Assembly: GCF_900115075.1 (NCBI RefSeq)
Contig: NZ_FOVG01000004.1
Location: 1-64,000, forward strand
Direction of reading: 5' to 3'
Source of the DNA: Candidatus Pantoea varia
GTDB taxonomy: Bacteria; Pseudomonadota; Gammaproteobacteria; Enterobacterales; Enterobacteriaceae
DNA length: 64,000 bases
Both the position numbers and the translations under genes were made by a program. The notes under the pieces were generated by a model, which was not told the origin of the DNA, made no database searches, and saw only the letters and a program-made list of their open reading frames with translations. Positions 54,702-64,000 of the stretch are shown piece after piece; within the stretch, counting starts at the first letter, position 1, and each line of letters begins with the position of its first letter.

Positions 54702-54735
54702 AAAAAGCGCCGGAACCGGGGTTCTGACGCTTTTT
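54702..54735 (-). terminator. alaS terminator
   Basis: AAAAAGCG (54702-54709) pairs with CGCTTTTT (54728-54735) around an inner GAACC/GGTTC stem; T run on the minus strand after alaS. Confidence 0.8.
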
Positions 54736-54755
54736 ACAATGCCTTGTTGTATGTG

Positions 54756-57383
54756 TTACAGGCGGCTGTTAACCCAGCTCTCAACTCCTGCCAGAGCGCC
54801 TTTCAGCGCTTCGGCATCAGTACCACCAGCTTGTGCCATGTCAGGACGGCCACCGCCCTTCCCGCCAACCTGCTGTGCCAGACCGGAAATCAACTCACCC
54901 GCTTTAACGCGGTCAGTCAGATCTTTGGTCACACCCGCAATCAGCGACACCTTACCTTCAGCAACCGTCGCCAGCACAATAATCGCCGACCCCAGCTGAT
55001 TCTTAAGATCATCAACCATGGTACGCAGCATTTTAGGTTCGACATTGCTGAGCTCACTGACCAGCAGTTTCACTCCTTTAACGTCGATGGCATTGCTGCT
55101 CAGTGAAGCGCTCTCCTGCGCGGCTTGCTGATCGCGCAGTTGCTGCAACTCTTTCTCCAGAGCCCGCACATGATCAACCAGACCACGTACTTTCTCGTTC
55201 AGGTTGCTGCTGTTCGCTTTGACCAGCTGCGCCAGATCCTGCAGCTGGCTGCTCTGCGCATTGACCTGCGCCAGCGCGCCTTCACCGGTAATCGCTTCGA
55301 TACGACGGATACCCGCTGCAGTCCCTGACTCAGCCTGAATACGGAACAGGCCGATATCACCGGTGCGCGCAGCATGGGTACCACCGCACAGCTCAACCGA
55401 GAAATCACCCATGGTCAGAACGCGCACGCGCTGATCATATTTCTCGCCAAACAGTGCCATTGCACCTTTAGACTTCGCCGCATCCAGATCCATCACTTCG
55501 GTTTCTACCGGCAGGTTGCGGCGAATCTGCGCATTGACGATATCTTCGACCTGACGAATCTCCTGAGGTTTCATCGCTTCGAAATGCGAGAAATCAAAAC
55601 GCAGATACTTGTCGTTAACCAGCGAGCCTTTCTGCGCCACATGATCACCTAAAACCTGACGCAATGCGGCATGCAATAAGTGAGTTGCAGAGTGATTAAG
55701 ACGGATGCGTGCACGACGTGCCGCATCAACCTGCGCCTCAAGGCGATCACCGATACGCAACTGCCCTGCGGTCAGCTTACCGACATGACCGATTGCCTGA
55801 CCATATTTTTGTGTATCCTGGACGCTAAATTCAGCATTCTTCCCTTTCAGCAGACCGGTATCACCTACCTGACCACCCGATTCGCCATAGAATGGCGTTT
55901 CATCCAGCACGACCACGGCATCCTGACCGGCCGTCACTTCATCAACCGCCTCGCCCGCAACGTAGAGCGCTTTAACTGTGGCGGCTAAATCGAGCTGGTC
56001 GTAGCCTTTAAAGGATGAAGCGGCATCGATGCGAATAACATTGCTGTAGTCAGCACCGAAGCCACTCGCTTCACGTGCGCGCTGACGCTGCTGCTCCATC
56101 GCCTGCTCAAAGCCCGCTTCGTCGATTTTCAGATTACGTTCGCGGCAGACGTCAGCCGTTAAATCGGCCGGGAAGCCAAAGGTATCGTAAAGACGGAAGA
56201 CGATTTCGCCATCCAGCGTGTCGCCCTGCAGTTTTTCCAGCTCTTCGTCCAGCAGCGCCAGTCCGCGCTCCAGCGTTCTGGCAAACTGGTCTTCTTCGCT
56301 TTTCAGCACCTGCTCAACCTGAGCCTGCTGACGCTGTAACTCTTCGCCTGCAGCACCCATGACCTCAACCAGTGGCGCAACGAGCTTATAGAAGAAGGCG
56401 TCTTTGGCGCCCAGCATGTTGCCATGACGCACGGCACGACGAATGATACGACGCAGCACATAGCCACGGTTCTCATTCGACGGAATCACGCCATCGGCAA
56501 TCAGGAAAGCACAGGAACGGATGTGGTCGGCAATAACACGCAACGATTTGTTACTGAGGTCAGTCGCACCGGTAACCTGTGCAACAGCCTGAATCAGTTT
56601 CTGGAACAGATCGATTTCATAGTTGGAGTTGACGTGTTGCAGAACGGCAGAAATACGCTCAAGGCCCATTCCGGTATCAACCGACGGTTTTGGCAGCGGC
56701 AGCATGGTGCCATCAGCCTGACGATTGAACTGCATAAAGACGATGTTCCAGATCTCAATGTAACGGTCACCATCTTCTTCCGGGCTGCCCGGCGGGCCAC
56801 CCCAGATGTGATCGCCGTGATCGTAGAAAATCTCGCTGCACGGACCACAAGGACCGGTATCGCCCATCTGCCAGAAGTTATCTGACGCATACGCGCTGCC
56901 TTTGTTGTCGCCGATGCGAATAATGCGCTCGCGTGGCACACCGATTTCATTCGCCCAGATATCAAAGGCTTCATCGTCGGTTTCATAGATCGTCACCCAC
57001 AGACGCTCTTTTGGCAGGCTGAACCACTGCTCGCTCGTCAGCAGTTCCCAGGCAAAACCAATCGCCTCTCTCTTGAAGTAGTCACCAAAGCTGAAGTTAC
57101 CCAGCATTTCAAAGAAGGTGTGGTGACGTGCGGTGTAACCGACGTTTTCAAGATCGTTGTGTTTACCGCCTGCGCGTACGCAGCGCTGTGACGTGGTCGC
57201 ACGTGTGTAATCACGTTTGTCCTGACCGAGGAACACATCTTTAAACTGGTTCATCCCGGCGTTAGTAAACAACAAGGTTGGATCGTTATTCGGTACGAGG
57301 GAGCTGCTGGTTACAACCTCATGTCCCTTGCTATGAAAAAAGTCGAGAAACGCTTGACGGATCTCAGCAGTGCTCTTGCTCAT
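54756..57383 (-). CDS. alaS: Alanyl-tRNA synthetase
   Basis: 875 residues (E. coli 876). Class II catalytic domain (starts [20 protein letters not shown]), editing domain with metal ligands [12 protein letters not shown] and [13 protein letters not shown], and C-terminal oligomerisation domain. Charges tRNA-Ala and hydrolyses Ser/Gly mischarges. Between recX and csrA as in E. coli. Confidence 0.98.
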   Translation of the reverse strand: MSKSTAEIRQAFLDFFHSKGHEVVTSSSLVPNNDPTLLFTNAGMNQFKDVFLGQDKRDYTRATTSQRCVRAGGKHNDLENVGYTARHHTFFEMLGNFSFGDYFKREAIGFAWELLTSEQWFSLPKERLWVTIYETDDEAFDIWANEIGVPRERIIRIGDNKGSAYASDNFWQMGDTGPCGPCSEIFYDHGDHIWGGPPGSPEEDGDRYIEIWNIVFMQFNRQADGTMLPLPKPSVDTGMGLERISAVLQHVNSNYEIDLFQKLIQAVAQVTGATDLSNKSLRVIADHIRSCAFLIADGVIPSNENRGYVLRRIIRRAVRHGNMLGAKDAFFYKLVAPLVEVMGAAGEELQRQQAQVEQVLKSEEDQFARTLERGLALLDEELEKLQGDTLDGEIVFRLYDTFGFPADLTADVCRERNLKIDEAGFEQAMEQQRQRAREASGFGADYSNVIRIDAASSFKGYDQLDLAATVKALYVAGEAVDEVTAGQDAVVVLDETPFYGESGGQVGDTGLLKGKNAEFSVQDTQKYGQAIGHVGKLTAGQLRIGDRLEAQVDAARRARIRLNHSATHLLHAALRQVLGDHVAQKGSLVNDKYLRFDFSHFEAMKPQEIRQVEDIVNAQIRRNLPVETEVMDLDAAKSKGAMALFGEKYDQRVRVLTMGDFSVELCGGTHAARTGDIGLFRIQAESGTAAGIRRIEAITGEGALAQVNAQSSQLQDLAQLVKANSSNLNEKVRGLVDHVRALEKELQQLRDQQAAQESASLSSNAIDVKGVKLLVSELSNVEPKMLRTMVDDLKNQLGSAIIVLATVAEGKVSLIAGVTKDLTDRVKAGELISGLAQQVGGKGGGRPDMAQAGGTDAEALKGALAGVESWVNSRL

Positions 57384-57516
57384 ATATGTCCTGGAATCAC
57401 GCTAACGAACGTTCCCTCTGATCGGCGCGGCCACATTCTCGTGGTGCCTGATTAGCGGAACAAAAAGTGGGAATAAGATAAATTTTCTTCGGTGGGAAGT
57501 AAAATTACATCGGCTT

Positions 57517-58032
57517 TTAGTCATCAAAATTTCTGAAAATGGACTGGATATCGTCGGTCTGAAAGCCCTTTGACTGCAGATAGCGTAGTACTTTCGCTTT
57601 CTCTTTCCACTCGGTGGGCAGCGGATGTCCGAATTTTCTTTCAGCCAGCTGAGCCGCGCAGGCCGCCCAGTCAACTTCCGTCTCTTCCATTGCAATATCA
57701 ATGGCTTCACGGTCGATACCTTTCTGGGCCAGTTCAAGGCGCACGCGCTGCGACCCAAAGCCTTTACGGCTTCGGCTCTGAATAAACCGTTCGGTGAAGC
57801 GTTCGTCGTTTAACCAGCCGCTGTCCTGGCACCAGTCCAGCACCTGCTCCAGCAGCGTTTCGGTGATAATTTCGGGCTCTTTTTTCTGTGCCCATGCGGC
57901 ACGCTGAGCTGACTGTTGCAGCTTGCGGGCTAATTCTGCACGGCTGTGATCGCGCTGACCCAGGATACGCATCGCACGGTCAAGCAGACGAGAATAAGAG
58001 ACAACATTAGGTTGGGGCTGAGAGGGTTCAGT
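57517..58032 (-). CDS. recX: RecA regulator RecX
   Basis: 171 residues from MTEPSQPQPN. RecX-family three-helix repeats (RAMRILGQRDHSRAELARKL, WLNDERFTERFIQSR, GIDREAIDIAMEE). Binds RecA filaments and limits their growth. Downstream of recA and expressed partly by read-through of the recA terminator. Confidence 0.94.
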   Translation of the reverse strand, partial: TEPSQPQPNVVSYSRLLDRAMRILGQRDHSRAELARKLQQSAQRAAWAQKKEPEIITETLLEQVLDWCQDSGWLNDERFTERFIQSRSRKGFGSQRVRLELAQKGIDREAIDIAMEETEVDWAACAAQLAERKFGHPLPTEWKEKAKVLRYLQSKGFQTDDIQSIFRNFDD

Positions 58033-58115
58033 CATACTGCGCACCTTGTACAAACAGAGGGAGATTATGGCGACAGAACAGGACAGAGGGAAGGCAAGAA
58101 AGGTAACAGAGGGGG

Positions 58116-58148
58116 TAAAAACTACGGGAGAGGCTTTCGCCCCTCCCG
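58116..58148 (-). terminator. recA terminator (partial read-through to recX)
   Basis: CGGGAG (58125-58130) with CTCCCG (58143-58148) around a small loop, and TAGTTTTT on the minus strand. In E. coli such a hairpin limits recX to a share of recA transcripts. Confidence 0.8.
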
Positions 58149-58157
58149 CATCAGAGA

Positions 58158-59240
<1,083 letters not shown>

Positions 59241-59293
59241 TCAAGCCGGGTAAACACGCACTCAGGGTGCCTGTACTCTTTCTGTTGCAGACA

Positions 59294-59321
59294 ATTATAC
59301 TGTATAGTCATACAGTATCAA
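59294..59321 (-). promoter_or_regulatory. recA promoter with LexA box
   Basis: -35 TTGATA (59316-59321) and -10 TATAAT (59294-59299) with a 16-bp spacer exactly filled by the LexA box CTGTATGACTATACAG (minus strand; 59300-59315). Confidence 0.93.
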
Positions 59322-59323
59322 GT

Positions 59324-59818
59324 TTAATTTGTCAGAAATTCGCCATACAGTTTCTGTAAGGCCCATGCCACCGACTGGCGGCGAACGGCATCACGATCGC
59401 CGTTAAAATGCTGCTTAAAAGTCAATACGTTATCCTGTGGCCCGGCCAAGCCAAACCACACCGTGCCCACCGGTTTTTCTTCACTGCCGCCATCCGGACC
59501 GGCAATGCCGCTGACAGAGATCGCATAGTCAGCATGTGCCGCCTTGCGGGCACCCAGCGCCATCTCACGTACCACCGCTTCACTGACCGCGCCATGCTGC
59601 GCCAGCGAGTCAGCCTGAACATCCACCAGCTGCTGTTTGGCCTCATTACTGTAGGTCACAAAACCGCGTTCGAACCAGGCAGAGCTGCCGCTGATATCGG
59701 TAAAGACTTTGGCAATCCACCCCCCCGTACAGGATTCCGCACAGGTTACTGTGGCATTGCGCTGCTTCAGCTTCTCACCTATCTGCGCACTAAGCGCCTG
59801 CAACTGCTGATCATCCAT
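59324..59818 (-). CDS. pncC: Nicotinamide-nucleotide amidase PncC
   Basis: 164 residues (E. coli PncC 165), CinA C-terminal family. ESCTGGWIAKVFTDISGSSAWF and SGIAGPDGGSEEKPVGTVW are conserved; deamidates NMN to NaMN in NAD recycling. Its stop abuts the recA promoter. A 22-residue upstream extension was rejected because the ATG at 59818 follows GAGAAGAC and aligns with the family. Confidence 0.94.
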   Translation of the reverse strand: MDDQQLQALSAQIGEKLKQRNATVTCAESCTGGWIAKVFTDISGSSAWFERGFVTYSNEAKQQLVDVQADSLAQHGAVSEAVVREMALGARKAAHADYAISVSGIAGPDGGSEEKPVGTVWFGLAGPQDNVLTFKQHFNGDRDAVRRQSVAWALQKLYGEFLTN

Positions 59819-59923
59819 TATGTCTTCTCCCTTGGCTGTGGGTTGAAGGTGGTGCAGAAAAAACGCTTTTTCAAGGGCACTCACCTCTGTTGCACTGTTT
59901 TTGCGACCGGCTTTCCACCGCGT

Positions 59924-60700
59924 CTACCCTTTTTTCACCGCAACCATGAAAAGACGCGGGAAGGCGAGCAGAACCTGACCATCGGCCTGAGCCGGATAGG
60001 CGGTAAGCAGAAGCTGATGATAATCAGACAGAAAAGCCCGCTGTTCAGAGGCATCCAGCGTCGCCAGGAAAGGCCGTAAGCCGGTCGCCTGCAACCAGCT
60101 GATAATCGCCTGCGCATCGGCCATCACGTGATAATAGGTGGTACGCCAGATATCCACCTCACAACCGCACTTCACCAGCAGATTGTAGTACTCCCCCGTG
60201 GAAAGCAGCTGTGTACGTTCAGCGGCAGCGGCATTGATGCGTGAACGCCAGCGCTCTGTTGTCGCCACTTCGCGCATCAGTTGATGCGACGGTTCATTAA
60301 GGTTATCAGGCATCTGGATTGCCAGCACGCCTCCGGTTGCCAGCTGGCTGACAAGATGAGGAAACAGCGAGGCGTGATTATCCAGCCATTGCAGCGACGC
60401 ATTGGCGTAAACCACCTGCTGCGGCACATCTGCCTGCCAGCTGCGGATATCCGCCTGGACAAAACGGCAGTGCGGCAGGCGTTCACTGGCCTGAGATAAC
60501 ATCGCCGCTGAACTATCCAGCCCGGTGACCTGCGCCAGCGGCCAGGCATCGGCGAGCAGCTCGGTGCTGTTGCCGGGCCCGCATCCCAGATCGGTTACCT
60601 GCTCAACCTGTTCCGGGCTGATGCGCGCCAGCAATTCGCGGGCTGGACGGGTTCGTTCCGCTTCAAATTTACGGTACAGCACGGGATCCCACTCTTTCAT
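59924..60700 (-). CDS. tam: Trans-aconitate 2-methyltransferase
   Basis: 258 residues, class I SAM methyltransferase. DLGCGPGNSTELLADAWP (motif I), the NASLQWLDNH and WWDTYYHV-like IWRTTYYHV segments are typical of Tam. Methylates trans-aconitate, a toxic by-product of aconitase. GAGAGG ribosome site. Divergent from the DHDPS-family gene. Confidence 0.9.
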   Translation of the reverse strand: MKEWDPVLYRKFEAERTRPARELLARISPEQVEQVTDLGCGPGNSTELLADAWPLAQVTGLDSSAAMLSQASERLPHCRFVQADIRSWQADVPQQVVYANASLQWLDNHASLFPHLVSQLATGGVLAIQMPDNLNEPSHQLMREVATTERWRSRINAAAAERTQLLSTGEYYNLLVKCGCEVDIWRTTYYHVMADAQAIISWLQATGLRPFLATLDASEQRAFLSDYHQLLLTAYPAQADGQVLLAFPRLFMVAVKKG

Positions 60701-60867
60701 TATGACCTCTCGCTCAGTTATCAGATGCATCCGCTTACTGAGACGGACAAAAGACGAAAAAGTGCGACCCATTGCTCACTTTTGAATCATGCGCTGGCAG
60801 AGACTGGCTGCAATAATTAAGTTAAAACACCGTTTCATTTTTTCAATACCCGATTCAGGAGTCCGCT

Positions 60868-61755
60868 ATGAGTGAAAAATCGGCCTTTACCGGTGTCTGG
60901 TGCCCTACCGTCACCCCGTTCAATGCGCAGGGTGCCGTCGATATCGACGCGCTCGGGCGACACGTTTCCCGCCTCAATGACTCCGGTATCGATACCCTGC
61001 TGGTGATGGGCAGCATTGGCGAGTTCGCCTCACTGACGCAGCAGGAACGCTTACACCTGATTCAGGAAGCCAGACCCTTGTCACCGCTGAAGATGGTAGC
61101 GAACGTCTCGGCGACCTGCGTGCCTGATATGCTGGAGCTGGCTGAAGCCGCCTGGAAAAATGACTTTGACGCGGTGATGGTACTGCCGCCCTACTATTAT
61201 GGTCAGACGCAACAGCAGCTGATGCACTACTTCGAAGCGCTTGATTCACAGCTGGGGGGTAAATGGTTTGCCTATAACTTCCCGGCACGCACCGGCTGCG
61301 ATCTGACGCCAGCGCTGATTGCCGCTCTGGCAGCAAAGCTACCCAACTTTATCGGCATCAAAGATACGGTGGATTGCCTGTCGCATAACCGGGCGATGAT
61401 CGAAGAGACCCGCAAGGTACGCAGTGATTTTGCCGTGCTGTCGGGGTATGACGAATACCTGCTCCCCAATCTGCTGGCGGGGGGTGCCGGGGTGATTTCA
61501 GGCCTGAATAATATTGTGCCGGAGTACTTTGCAGAGATGATGGCCGCATGGCGGACGGGTAATCTGCCTGAGCTGACGCGTCTGCAGCAGCAGATCGGTC
61601 GGCTAATGGCGATTTATACTATTGGCGATGATTTTGTGACGACGATTAAAACGGCCGTGGCGCGACGTTATGACTCGATGAGCAGCGCCTCACGTAACTA
61701 TGGGGGCACGCTAAATACGGAACAGTGCGACGTAATCGATCGACTGTTCAGCTAA
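60868..61755 (+). CDS. DHDPS/NAL-family aldolase, substrate unknown
   Basis: 295 residues, dihydrodipicolinate synthase family TIM barrel. Schiff-base Lys in FIGIKDT, Tyr in YNFPARTG, and the GSIGEFASLT loop. Family members act in lysine synthesis, sialate cleavage or keto-deoxy-sugar aldol reactions; YagE/YjhH-like aldolases are the nearest pattern I recall. Not the main dapA, which lies elsewhere in enterobacteria. AGGAG precedes the ATG; single-gene unit. Confidence 0.85.
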   Translation: MSEKSAFTGVWCPTVTPFNAQGAVDIDALGRHVSRLNDSGIDTLLVMGSIGEFASLTQQERLHLIQEARPLSPLKMVANVSATCVPDMLELAEAAWKNDFDAVMVLPPYYYGQTQQQLMHYFEALDSQLGGKWFAYNFPARTGCDLTPALIAALAAKLPNFIGIKDTVDCLSHNRAMIEETRKVRSDFAVLSGYDEYLLPNLLAGGAGVISGLNNIVPEYFAEMMAAWRTGNLPELTRLQQQIGRLMAIYTIGDDFVTTIKTAVARRYDSMSSASRNYGGTLNTEQCDVIDRLFS

Positions 61756-61789
61756 AAAGAGAGGCGGGCGCGTCCCTGCGCCCCGGATC

Positions 61790-62125
61790 TCAGTTCTTTT
61801 TTACAAACTCAGATTTTAATTTCATCGGGCCAAAACCATCGATTTTACAATCGATGTTGTGGTCCCCTTCAACCAGGCGAATGCTTTTCACTTTGGTGCC
61901 GATCTTCAGCGATGAGGAGCTGCCCTTCACCTTGAGATCTTTGATCACCGTGACGCTGTCGCCATCTGCCAGCAGATTGCCGTTGGCATCACGCACTTCC
62001 AGCGATCCGTTGCTGCTGTCACCCTCTCCTTCGGTCCAGATATGACCACAGGAGGGGCAGTTGAGATTATCACCATCTTGCCAGGTGTAATCGGCGTGAC
62101 AAGCTGGGCAGGCAGGTAAAGACAT
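61790..62125 (-). CDS. yjdM: YjdM (PhnA-domain) zinc-ribbon protein
   Basis: 111 residues. N-terminal zinc ribbon CPACHADY and CPSCGHIW, then the PhnA domain [15 protein letters not shown] and [14 protein letters not shown]. Function unresolved; once linked to phosphonate use by position in E. coli but not required for it. Confidence 0.93.
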   Translation of the reverse strand: MSLPACPACHADYTWQDGDNLNCPSCGHIWTEGEGDSSNGSLEVRDANGNLLADGDSVTVIKDLKVKGSSSSLKIGTKVKSIRLVEGDHNIDCKIDGFGPMKLKSEFVKKN

Positions 62126-62205
62126 AATGACTCCAGAGATATCAGTGGCTGTGTGGCCTGAAAAAGGGCGTCATCATATAACCTTACAGTTAACAAGGAT
62201 AGCCT

Positions 62206-63288
62206 TTATAGCAGGCCGCCCTGCCGTGCCTTGCTCACCGCCTCACCCAGCTGCCACACCGCCATCGCATAATGAGTACTGTGGTTGTAGCGTGTAATGA
62301 CATAGAAATTCGGTAAGCCGTACCAGTACTGGTAGCTGGTACCCAGGTCGAGGCGCAGCAGACTGACCTGATTGTTACCGTCCAGCGAACCCTGGGGTGA
62401 CAGGCCAGAAGCCGCAAGCATGCTCACGCTGTAACGGGTTTTAAAACCGTCTTCCAGCATCGGTGCCTGGCCGCTGGCCGGAACCGCCACATTTTCGCCG
62501 CTGCGCCAGCCGTGCTTCTGGAAGTAGTGCGCCACGCTGCCGATAGCATCCACCGGATCCCACAGGTTTGCATGGCCATCGCCATTGAAATCAACCGCGT
62601 AATCATTGTAAGAGGAAGGCATAAACTGACCATAACCCATCGCCCCGGCGAAAGAGCCTTTCAGCGCCAGCGGGTCATCCTGCTCTTTACGCGACATCAG
62701 CAGGAAGGTTTCCAGCTCGCTACTGAAATACTCGGCGCGGCGCGGATAGTTAAACGATAAGGTCGCCAGTGCATCCAGGATCCGCGTTTTCCCCATCACA
62801 CGACCCCAGCGGGTTTCCACGCCAATGATGCCGACAATGATTTCCGGCGGCACGCCGTAGACCTGCTGCGCGCGTTGCAACGCATCCTGATACTGGTTCC
62901 AGAACGCCACGCCGTTTTGCACGTTATCCGGCGTAATAAACTTGTTGCGATAGCGGATCCAGGCCCCGTTAGGTCCCGGCGCGGGCGTATAACTCGGCGC
63001 CTGACGATCCATCAGCCGCAGCACATAATCCAGTCGCTTAGCCTGACCAATGATGTTGTGCAGTTGCTCACGATCAAAGTCATGCTTCTCTACCATCTTA
63101 TCGATAAATTGCTCTGCTGCCGGATTACCGGCGAAGTCACCAAACATCGCCTGTCCGCTGTGCGAAGGCTGCAGTAAAAAACCGCCCTGTGGCGCAGCCA
63201 GCATCTTCTGCTGGGTCGGAACTTCAGGTTTGCTGCTGCAGGAGGCCAGAAGCGGGATGAACGCAAGGAGGGCTAACTTGAGACGCAT
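62206..63288 (-). CDS. mltB: Membrane-bound lytic murein transglycosylase B
   Basis: 360 residues, lipoprotein with lipobox LLASC, GH103/SLT family. Catalytic Glu in GVETRWGR; AMGYGQFMPSSY and DFNGDGHANLWDP (calcium-binding loop) conserved. Cleaves glycan strands to 1,6-anhydro ends at the outer-membrane face. Confidence 0.96.
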   Translation of the reverse strand: MRLKLALLAFIPLLASCSSKPEVPTQQKMLAAPQGGFLLQPSHSGQAMFGDFAGNPAAEQFIDKMVEKHDFDREQLHNIIGQAKRLDYVLRLMDRQAPSYTPAPGPNGAWIRYRNKFITPDNVQNGVAFWNQYQDALQRAQQVYGVPPEIIVGIIGVETRWGRVMGKTRILDALATLSFNYPRRAEYFSSELETFLLMSRKEQDDPLALKGSFAGAMGYGQFMPSSYNDYAVDFNGDGHANLWDPVDAIGSVAHYFQKHGWRSGENVAVPASGQAPMLEDGFKTRYSVSMLAASGLSPQGSLDGNNQVSLLRLDLGTSYQYWYGLPNFYVITRYNHSTHYAMAVWQLGEAVSKARQGGLL

Positions 63289-63440
63289 CGGTTATCCATA
63301 AACGAGGGGGTAAATTCAGATGCGGTAATAGTAGTCGTTCAGCGCGGTGACATACAGTCCATAATCTTAAAAAAACGTCAACGCAGCGGTGGGTTAAAAA
63401 GGGCTGCGGGGACGGTATTTCTCCCGCAGCCATCCTGCAT

Positions 63441-64000
63441 TTAGCGGCGGTTTCTCACCAACTGATAACGACGGGTCAGATACTCAACCGGCGCGCTCCA
63501 GATATGCACCAGGCGGCAGAACGGGAACAGCAGGAACAGCGTCATACCCAGCACCATGTGCACACGGTAGATAAATGCTACGCCTTCCAGATGCTGCGAC
63601 GCACCACCGTGGAAGGTGACCACCGCCTGCGCCCAGCCCACCAGCTTCATCATCTCACTGCCGTCCATATGCTGGGCGGAGAACGGAATGGTCAGCAGAC
63701 CCAGCGTGGCCTGAGCCACCAGCAGCGTCAGGATCAAAATGTCGCCGACGCTACTCGTTGCCCGCACCCGTGGATGGGTCAGGCGTCGCTTCAGCAGCAG
63801 CGCACCGCCCGCCAGCGTCATCGCACCAAACAGGCCACCGGCAACCATCGCCAGCTTCTGCTTCACGTCGATCGGCAGGAACGATTCATACATCCAGTGC
63901 GGCGTCAGCATCCCGACGATATGGCCGAAGAAGATACCGATGATACCGATGTGGAACAGGTTAGAGGCAAGCCGCATCCCTTTTTTGTCCAGCATCTGAC
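63441..64000 (-). CDS. narI: Respiratory nitrate reductase gamma subunit NarI, 5' end outside window
   Basis: About 184 residues visible of roughly 225. Membrane cytochrome b that passes electrons from quinol to Nar[46 protein letters not shown] and [15 protein letters not shown] match E. coli NarI, with the haem-ligand His residues in the membrane helices. The first 40 or so residues and narGHJ lie right of the window. Its presence means the host can respire nitrate. Confidence 0.96.
   Translation of the reverse strand, partial: QMLDKKGMRLASNLFHIGIIGIFFGHIVGMLTPHWMYESFLPIDVKQKLAMVAGGLFGAMTLAGGALLLKRRLTHPRVRATSSVGDILILTLLVAQATLGLLTIPFSAQHMDGSEMMKLVGWAQAVVTFHGGASQHLEGVAFIYRVHMVLGMTLFLLFPFCRLVHIWSAPVEYLTRRYQLVRNRR

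Overview
The window is enterobacterial chromosome carrying one integrated P2/186-type prophage. Protein sequences and gene order match the Escherichia coli clpB-to-recA region closely but with clear divergence. This fits Erwiniaceae (Pantoea or Erwinia-like); genus is inference only. In E. coli, corB is followed by the grpE/recN side of the map, whereas here it meets luxS directly. The two backbone blocks are therefore joined differently from E. coli.

Left backbone (1-10720). The window opens in the leader and tandem promoters of a leftward rRNA operon whose 16S gene lies outside. Then come clpB with a sigma-32-type promoter, pgeF, rluD, bamD, raiA, the pheL leader peptide with attenuator and pheA, the convergent aroF-tyrA operon with a TyrR-like box, and a GNAT acetyltransferase.

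Prophage (10757-43749, about 33 kb). It is bounded by an exact 46-bp repeat at the 3' end of rplS. It looks complete. The left part holds integrase, a CI repressor with a duplicated DNA-binding domain, Cox/Apl, CII, early genes, a Dam methylase, a TIM-barrel/TGT-like protein and the HUH replication protein A. A LexA-controlled pair (Tum-like, DinI-like) and a probable cos site follow. Next is an AT-rich 465-residue membrane/coiled-coil gene in the position where P2 relatives carry anti-phage genes; this is the best candidate for an undescribed system. The remaining part carries capsid (Q P O N M L), lysis (X, holin, SAR endolysin, spanins), tail completion and baseplate, and tail genes. A Gin-type invertible tail-fibre cassette with gix-like sites lies within it. 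Three TTGT-N12-ACAA dyads mark probable Ogr-dependent late promoters. A secreted orphan protein sits next to attR.

Right backbone (43736-64000). The rpsP-rimM-trmD-rplS operon and ffh lie immediately right of the phage, followed by ypjD, corB, luxS, the sRNA gene micA with a sigma-E promoter, gshA, yqaA, yqaB, three identical tRNA-Arg(ACG) genes plus tRNA-Ser(GCT) with tRNA-tail repeats between them, csrA, alaS, recX, recA with its SOS box, pncC, tam, a DHDPS-family gene, yjdM, mltB and a narI cut by the window edge.

How it fits together: DNA damage would activate RecA (59 kb) and derepress the phage SOS promoter (18.9 kb), feeding the CI/Apl switch. Ogr would then switch on late genes, and the Gin switch would vary host range.
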